Assembly: GCF_001729245.1 (NCBI RefSeq)
Contig: NZ_CP015218.1
Location: 447,501 to 486,474 of the forward strand
DNA length: 38,974 nt
Origin: Leptospira tipperaryensis
Lineage (GTDB): Bacteria; Spirochaetota; Leptospiria; Leptospirales; Leptospiraceae
Reading direction: 5' to 3'
Position 1 is the first letter of the stretch, and every line of letters begins with the position of its first letter. Below the pieces are notes generated by a model. It was not told the DNA's origin and made no database searches. It saw nothing but the letters and a program-made list of their open reading frames with translations. Made by a program: the position numbers and the translations under genes. This document shows positions 35,360 through 38,974 of the stretch, piece by piece.

Positions 35360-36346
35360 TTATCCGACCAGAGAATCGAAAGGAGAATTTTTGAGGATGG
35401 AAGAAGAAAGATTCATCCCTTTCCTAGAGGAATGAACAAAGAAATTCATAGGAGTTCCTTCGTTCCAACTACTACTAATGGCTCTCCCTGGTTGAATCAG
35501 AATCTTGTTCATTTCTCCTTGATTCCATAAAAGGATTTCGGCTCCTAAGAAAGAATGCAGATTCTCCCTTGTTCCTGTCGCAAAGGATCTGGTAGAAAAG
35601 AAAGCGGCCGCCCTTTTCTCCTTCAGCTTGGCATCTTGAGCGAAATCCCCGAATGCCAAAACATCTCTTAGGTCTCTGTGCCCTGCGCTGTGAAAACCAA
35701 AAGCCGTTTTCTGGAACCGATCTCCAGGATAAAAACCTGCAAAAGCGGCGAAATTCCGACTGAATTGAAAGTGACTTTGTGAGAGGAAAGGCTTCTCGGA
35801 AGAACAAGAATTCTCCCAGAGATTCAGGAAAGTAAAAAGAGGACATTTCGCGTCGGCATAAACAGTCCATTGACCTTCATTCATCGAGCCGTTTTTCAAG
35901 AGAGAATTCGCGGCATCTTCTTGGTTCAAAATGGAATTCGAATTCAGAATTCTTACCGAGGACAAGGATAGAAAGATAAAATGGAAATTAGAATCCTTTG
36001 TAAAAGAAGAATCAGGACAACCTTTGAAACCGGCGCTCAAACTTTCAAAATGAGATCCGGAAAGTTCTGCTTGAGAGGAAGTTTGAATTTTGCTTGGACG
36101 AGATTTCTGTTTTTGAAAAAGGGCGATCCGATTCTTTTTCGAAACAAAAAAATCTTCCTGATCCAGATCTAAGTTTTTACTCAACGGAGAAGAAAGAACT
36201 CGATCCACTTCCGACTGATGAATAGAAATTTCAGAGGCTTCCGCGATCTCATTTTCTTCGGCAGACAAAGCTCCTGCGGTACCGAACCCGAGGGATCCGA
36301 TAAGCAAGATTTGTGCCAGAAATTTTATTTGAGATCGAAAAAACAT
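35360..36346 (-). CDS. Hypothetical exported protein
   Basis: A 328-aa protein with a clear signal peptide: a basic start (MFFRSQIKF), a hydrophobic core ([17 protein letters not shown]) and a likely cleavage after ALSA near residue 29. There is no lipobox, so it is probably soluble in the periplasm or secreted. The mature part is rich in Ser, Phe and Asn, has three Cys, and includes a beta-rich C-terminal half; I recognise no family. It lies downstream of the Fis-type regulator operon, separated by an 83-base spacer with a possible terminator. Confidence 0.78.
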   Translation of the reverse strand: MFFRSQIKFLAQILLIGSLGFGTAGALSAEENEIAEASEISIHQSEVDRVLSSPLSKNLDLDQEDFFVSKKNRIALFQKQKSRPSKIQTSSQAELSGSHFESLSAGFKGCPDSSFTKDSNFHFIFLSLSSVRILNSNSILNQEDAANSLLKNGSMNEGQWTVYADAKCPLFTFLNLWENSCSSEKPFLSQSHFQFSRNFAAFAGFYPGDRFQKTAFGFHSAGHRDLRDVLAFGDFAQDAKLKEKRAAAFFSTRSFATGTRENLHSFLGAEILLWNQGEMNKILIQPGRAISSSWNEGTPMNFFVHSSRKGMNLSSSILKNSPFDSLVG

Positions 36347-36378
36347 AGCAATTTTCTTTAATTTGCCCGTTTTTCAGG

Positions 36379-36396
36379 AAAAAGGAAGCCTTTTTT
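36379..36396 (-). terminator. Short terminator-like hairpin
   Basis: AAAAAGG and CCTTTTT arms around AAG, in the 83-base spacer downstream of the stop at 36430. On the minus strand the T-rich tract lies within the second arm. Modest support. Confidence 0.4.
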
Positions 36397-36429
36397 CACC
36401 TTTTTCGGAGTTTTTTTAAGAATTTTTGA

Positions 36430-37443
36430 TTAGGCGCTTTTGCGGAAAAGGCGTTTCACGCGGAGCTTCCATTCCCAGAGAATGATACCTTTTTCTTCTT
36501 CTTCGGCTCGCTCTTGTTCTTTTTCCAGAAGCGCGTAACACATGCTCGCAATCTCAGGACCAAAATTCTTTTCGAGCTCGATTTCAAACTCCGGAACCTT
36601 CATTTCTAAAATCAATTCCGCCAGACGAAATCCCTCATCCAAACTCTGAAGTTTTGGCTTCACTTGTCTGAGTTCTTCTTTTTCAAATTCGTTGCGAATC
36701 ATTACGGAGAAAAAAGTGCGAATGAAAGAAACCTCTTCCGGTTTTAATTGAAAATCCAGAAGGAGTTGTTTTACTTTTTCCAGATCCATTCTTCTCAAAT
36801 GAATCCGGGCCAAAAAGACCGGGTTCCCGGAATGAATATTTAGATTTCCGGAATCCAAAATGTCCGCGGCGCGCACACGATTGAAATCGACGATTCCGGA
36901 TTCTTTTCCTTTGACCGCTTCGGCCGGAACGGATTCTGCAGCCTTATGAAGGGCAACTTTTTTACGAACGATCAACATATTCAAGGCCGGAAAACGGATT
37001 TTCAATGTGATCAAATCTTGTCGCGGATAAGATTCGTCCAAAACCAGATGGTGCATATCCACGCCCTCATCCCTCGAACGAATCAGATCTTCGTTGTTTT
37101 GAAAATGATAAACTACGACCGGAAGGACGTCGCAGTCGCTTCCCGAGTTGAGAAAAATCGTGCGAACTTCATTTCCGGAATTCGAATGTTGATACGGAAT
37201 TACGAGTTTCCCCTGTTTTACGTTTACAAAACTCAATTCTCCCAACCGAAAATGCGCGAGATTGAATTCCGACCCTAAAAAAACGACCCTTGGAACGGCC
37301 ACGACAATCGAACTGTTTTTTGCTCCGCGAGGAACTTCCGGACCTTTTTGGGTAAAAACCACGTAGGTCATTTTTGCCAAACGAACTTTGACTAAAAATC
37401 CACCCGGAGTTTTTCGCTCCTCATATAAAGAATCAAGATCCAC
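36430..37443 (-). CDS. Hypothetical protein downstream of the Fis-HTH regulator
   Basis: Unrecognised 337-aa soluble protein. The N-terminal half is beta-rich (for example [17 protein letters not shown] and [19 protein letters not shown]), and the C-terminal half is helical and Glu-rich ([19 protein letters not shown] at the end). The start is a GTG at 37443 with AGG at workable spacing inside the upstream stop region, and only three bases separate it from the regulator gene, so they share a message. Function is unknown; a link to the regulator is likely from coupling alone. Confidence 0.8.
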   Translation of the reverse strand: MDLDSLYEERKTPGGFLVKVRLAKMTYVVFTQKGPEVPRGAKNSSIVVAVPRVVFLGSEFNLAHFRLGELSFVNVKQGKLVIPYQHSNSGNEVRTIFLNSGSDCDVLPVVVYHFQNNEDLIRSRDEGVDMHHLVLDESYPRQDLITLKIRFPALNMLIVRKKVALHKAAESVPAEAVKGKESGIVDFNRVRAADILDSGNLNIHSGNPVFLARIHLRRMDLEKVKQLLLDFQLKPEEVSFIRTFFSVMIRNEFEKEELRQVKPKLQSLDEGFRLAELILEMKVPEFEIELEKNFGPEIASMCYALLEKEQERAEEEEKGIILWEWKLRVKRLFRKSA

Positions 37444-37446
37444 TTT

Positions 37447-38892
37447 TTAACCTATCTCCAACTGTTTCAGTTTGTATTGTAAGGACCCTCTGGAAATTCC
37501 GAGGGCCTTCGCCATTCGAATCTGATTGCCGCCGAATAATTTATGCGCCAGAAGAATTTTTTGTCTTTCGACTGCCTCGACTGCCCGGCGAAGATCCAAA
37601 TCTTCCGAATCCGGAATGGTCAAAATTCTATCTTTACGTTCCTTTTTTTCCTGGATTCCAATCTCGGAACCGGAGGAACTCAAGATAGATTCTTCGAGAA
37701 GATTGCGCAAGCCGGAAAGATTTTTACTAAAATCCATATTTAGAATCTTTCCTAAATTTTCCTCCGAAAGCCGGAGATCTTCGCGGCCCAGAGATTCTTT
37801 TAGCTCCTCTAAGAGAAACCGAACCAGGGATTCTTTTTGCAAAGAATTTAAGTCCGCAAATGCGGGAACGGGAATGGTTCTCTGGAGAAGAAATTCTCGA
37901 AACGGACGAAAAATTTCGTTGGGTTCCGACCCGCTCGTCTCCGTAAAAATAAGACGAAACGGACTGGATTCTCCAGAAAGAATTTTGAAGAAGAATTTCT
38001 GTTGAACCGAAGTAAATTTTTGAGCGCCCTCGATCAAGATCGTACCGGAATTTGTCATCCGGGACCATTCTTCAAAAGACTTTTCGAGTTTGGAAATTTG
38101 CTCGGGTAAAAAGCCCAAAACAAGAATTCCCTTTTCCGGACTCAAGGTTCTGTGGATCCATTTCCCGAGTGTTTTTTTTCCAACTCCGGAAGAGCCCAAA
38201 ATCCGGACCCAAGGACTTCTCTTGAGCCAATCCGGCATGGTCGTAACTGCACAGATTTCAGCCAAAAATTCCCCGACATTTTCTTTTCTCGGAAACTCCG
38301 GACGGAGGATCGAAGAAGACGAGGCTTTTAAAATAGAAAGATTTGGGAGAGAATTTTCGGAAATTTTCCGGGCGACAAGGGCCCAAAGCGCCAAGAGAGA
38401 ATCCGAAGGTTTTTCCGGGAACTCAGCCAAAAAGAAACCGTCCAGAAAAGATTCCCCGCGAATTCCAACAACCAAACAACCCGCGGCGCGAGAATCAAAA
38501 AGCTCGTGGTCTTTGGAAGAAAACCAAAGCGGAAGATTTTCTCGATTTAGAATTTCGAGATTCCCCGTAGAACGCGATAAGAAAGAATAAAAAAAACCGT
38601 CTTCGCCGTAGCCGATTGCGGAAACTTCTTCGAGACTTTTGCCCTGATCAAAGCTAAAAGTGAGAACTCCGCAGAGCGCGTCCGAAAGCCGAATCCAGTC
38701 CTCAAATGCTTTTGAGAATTCTTCTTTTTTACGCAAAGAGGAAGAATTCTCTGAAAACAAAAGATTGATAAGGGACGGATGCACAAAGGGAAGATGTTTA
38801 AAATTAAGCATCCTGTCAACTAAGTACAGAGCCGATGTCGGACGTCCGACAAACGAATCTTGGAAGTTCTTTTTCCGTGAAAAAAGGCCCAA
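37447..38892 (-). CDS. Regulator with GAF-like, degenerate AAA+ and Fis-type HTH domains
   Basis: A 481-aa protein with the outline of a sigma-54 enhancer-binding protein. The N-terminal ~180 residues look GAF-like. The AAA+ part keeps a Walker A (GSSGVGKK, 233-240), but Walker B is GTILIEG (283-289) instead of GT-h-h-h-DE, and no GAFTGA loop is seen in the ~45 residues between. The C-terminal Fis HTH is well formed: GGNQIRMAKALGISRGSLQY. It may bind DNA without activating sigma-54. The start is TTG at 38892 (in-frame TAA upstream) with a poor ribosome site. Three bases separate it from the next gene. Confidence 0.83.
   Translation of the reverse strand: MGLFSRKKNFQDSFVGRPTSALYLVDRMLNFKHLPFVHPSLINLLFSENSSSLRKKEEFSKAFEDWIRLSDALCGVLTFSFDQGKSLEEVSAIGYGEDGFFYSFLSRSTGNLEILNRENLPLWFSSKDHELFDSRAAGCLVVGIRGESFLDGFFLAEFPEKPSDSLLALWALVARKISENSLPNLSILKASSSSILRPEFPRKENVGEFLAEICAVTTMPDWLKRSPWVRILGSSGVGKKTLGKWIHRTLSPEKGILVLGFLPEQISKLEKSFEEWSRMTNSGTILIEGAQKFTSVQQKFFFKILSGESSPFRLIFTETSGSEPNEIFRPFREFLLQRTIPVPAFADLNSLQKESLVRFLLEELKESLGREDLRLSEENLGKILNMDFSKNLSGLRNLLEESILSSSGSEIGIQEKKERKDRILTIPDSEDLDLRRAVEAVERQKILLAHKLFGGNQIRMAKALGISRGSLQYKLKQLEIG
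38836..38851. repeat. Perfect palindrome TGTCGGACGTCCGACA inside a gene
   Basis: A 16-base perfect palindrome within codons for residues around 14-19 of the Fis-HTH regulator, with a near match at 34785-34800. Confidence 0.5.
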
Positions 38893-38974
38893 TTTAAGAT
38901 AAATGATTGAAGATAAAAAACCTTAACTCTATCTGGAATCGGAGCTGCAAAACAAGATTGTCCACTTCGATTTT

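Overview
The window is chromosomal DNA from a spirochaete of the genus Leptospira, most likely from the pathogenic clade. The evidence is two copies of the Leptospira-restricted DUF1564 family, a DUF1574 SGNH-like protein beside an MBOAT acyltransferase, an OmpA-like protein with a spirochaete-type N-terminal domain, and many short imperfect palindromes related to GTAGGAGTTCCTAC in the spacers. By eye GC is in the low-to-mid 40s percent, higher than expected for L. interrogans; the species cannot be fixed from this window alone. No rRNA, tRNA, CRISPR array, intact insertion sequence or prophage was seen.

Layout. 1-4.0 kb (+): the 3' part of alanine racemase, then a probable three-gene operon of an LPLAT acyltransferase and two hypothetical proteins, the second built of 18 tandem ~12-residue helical units with a Lys-rich tail. 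4.2-10.6 kb: DUF1564 copy 1 (+); a soluble kinase fusing a substrate-binding-protein-like domain to PAS, HisKA and HATPase, coupled to a membrane-anchored coiled-coil protein (-); a lytic transglycosylase (+); and an ArnT/PMT-type glycosyltransferase coupled to a small Cys-rich membrane protein (-). 10.6-17.7 kb: a TetR regulator divergent from the glycosyltransferase, mitochondrial-type aconitase, an OmpA-like protein, EpmA, a STAS protein and a DUF4279-like protein. 17.9-23.0 kb: an orphan OmpR-type response regulator with a GATAA/TTATC-rich leader, DUF1564 copy 2, pterin carbinolamine dehydratase with a coiled-coil protein, a YqjD/YqjE-like stress module and a YwqG-like DUF1963 protein.

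23.1-29.3 kb (-): DUF1574, aspartate-semialdehyde dehydrogenase, a large hypothetical protein and pyruvate kinase, the last three probably cotranscribed. 29.4-32.4 kb: a polytopic membrane protein and an MBOAT O-acyltransferase; with DUF1574 they resemble an AlgI/AlgJ-type surface-glycan acylation set. 32.4-38.9 kb: an RsbU-like SpoIIE/PP2C phosphatase, a small zinc-ribbon protein, a gene-poor 0.7-kb stretch with hairpins, a Lys-rich basic protein, an exported protein of unknown role, and a two-gene operon of a Fis-HTH regulator with an eroded AAA+ core and a hypothetical protein.

Read together, this is mostly housekeeping metabolism (alr, asd, pyk, acn), envelope glycan and lipid modification, and signalling, all on vertical-looking chromosome. 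The points most worth a second look are the 12-residue repeat protein, the cytosolic periplasmic-binding-protein/histidine-kinase fusion, a ribbon-helix-helix-like core in DUF1564, the eroded enhancer-binding protein, the palindrome family, and the GATAA/TTATC array before the response regulator.
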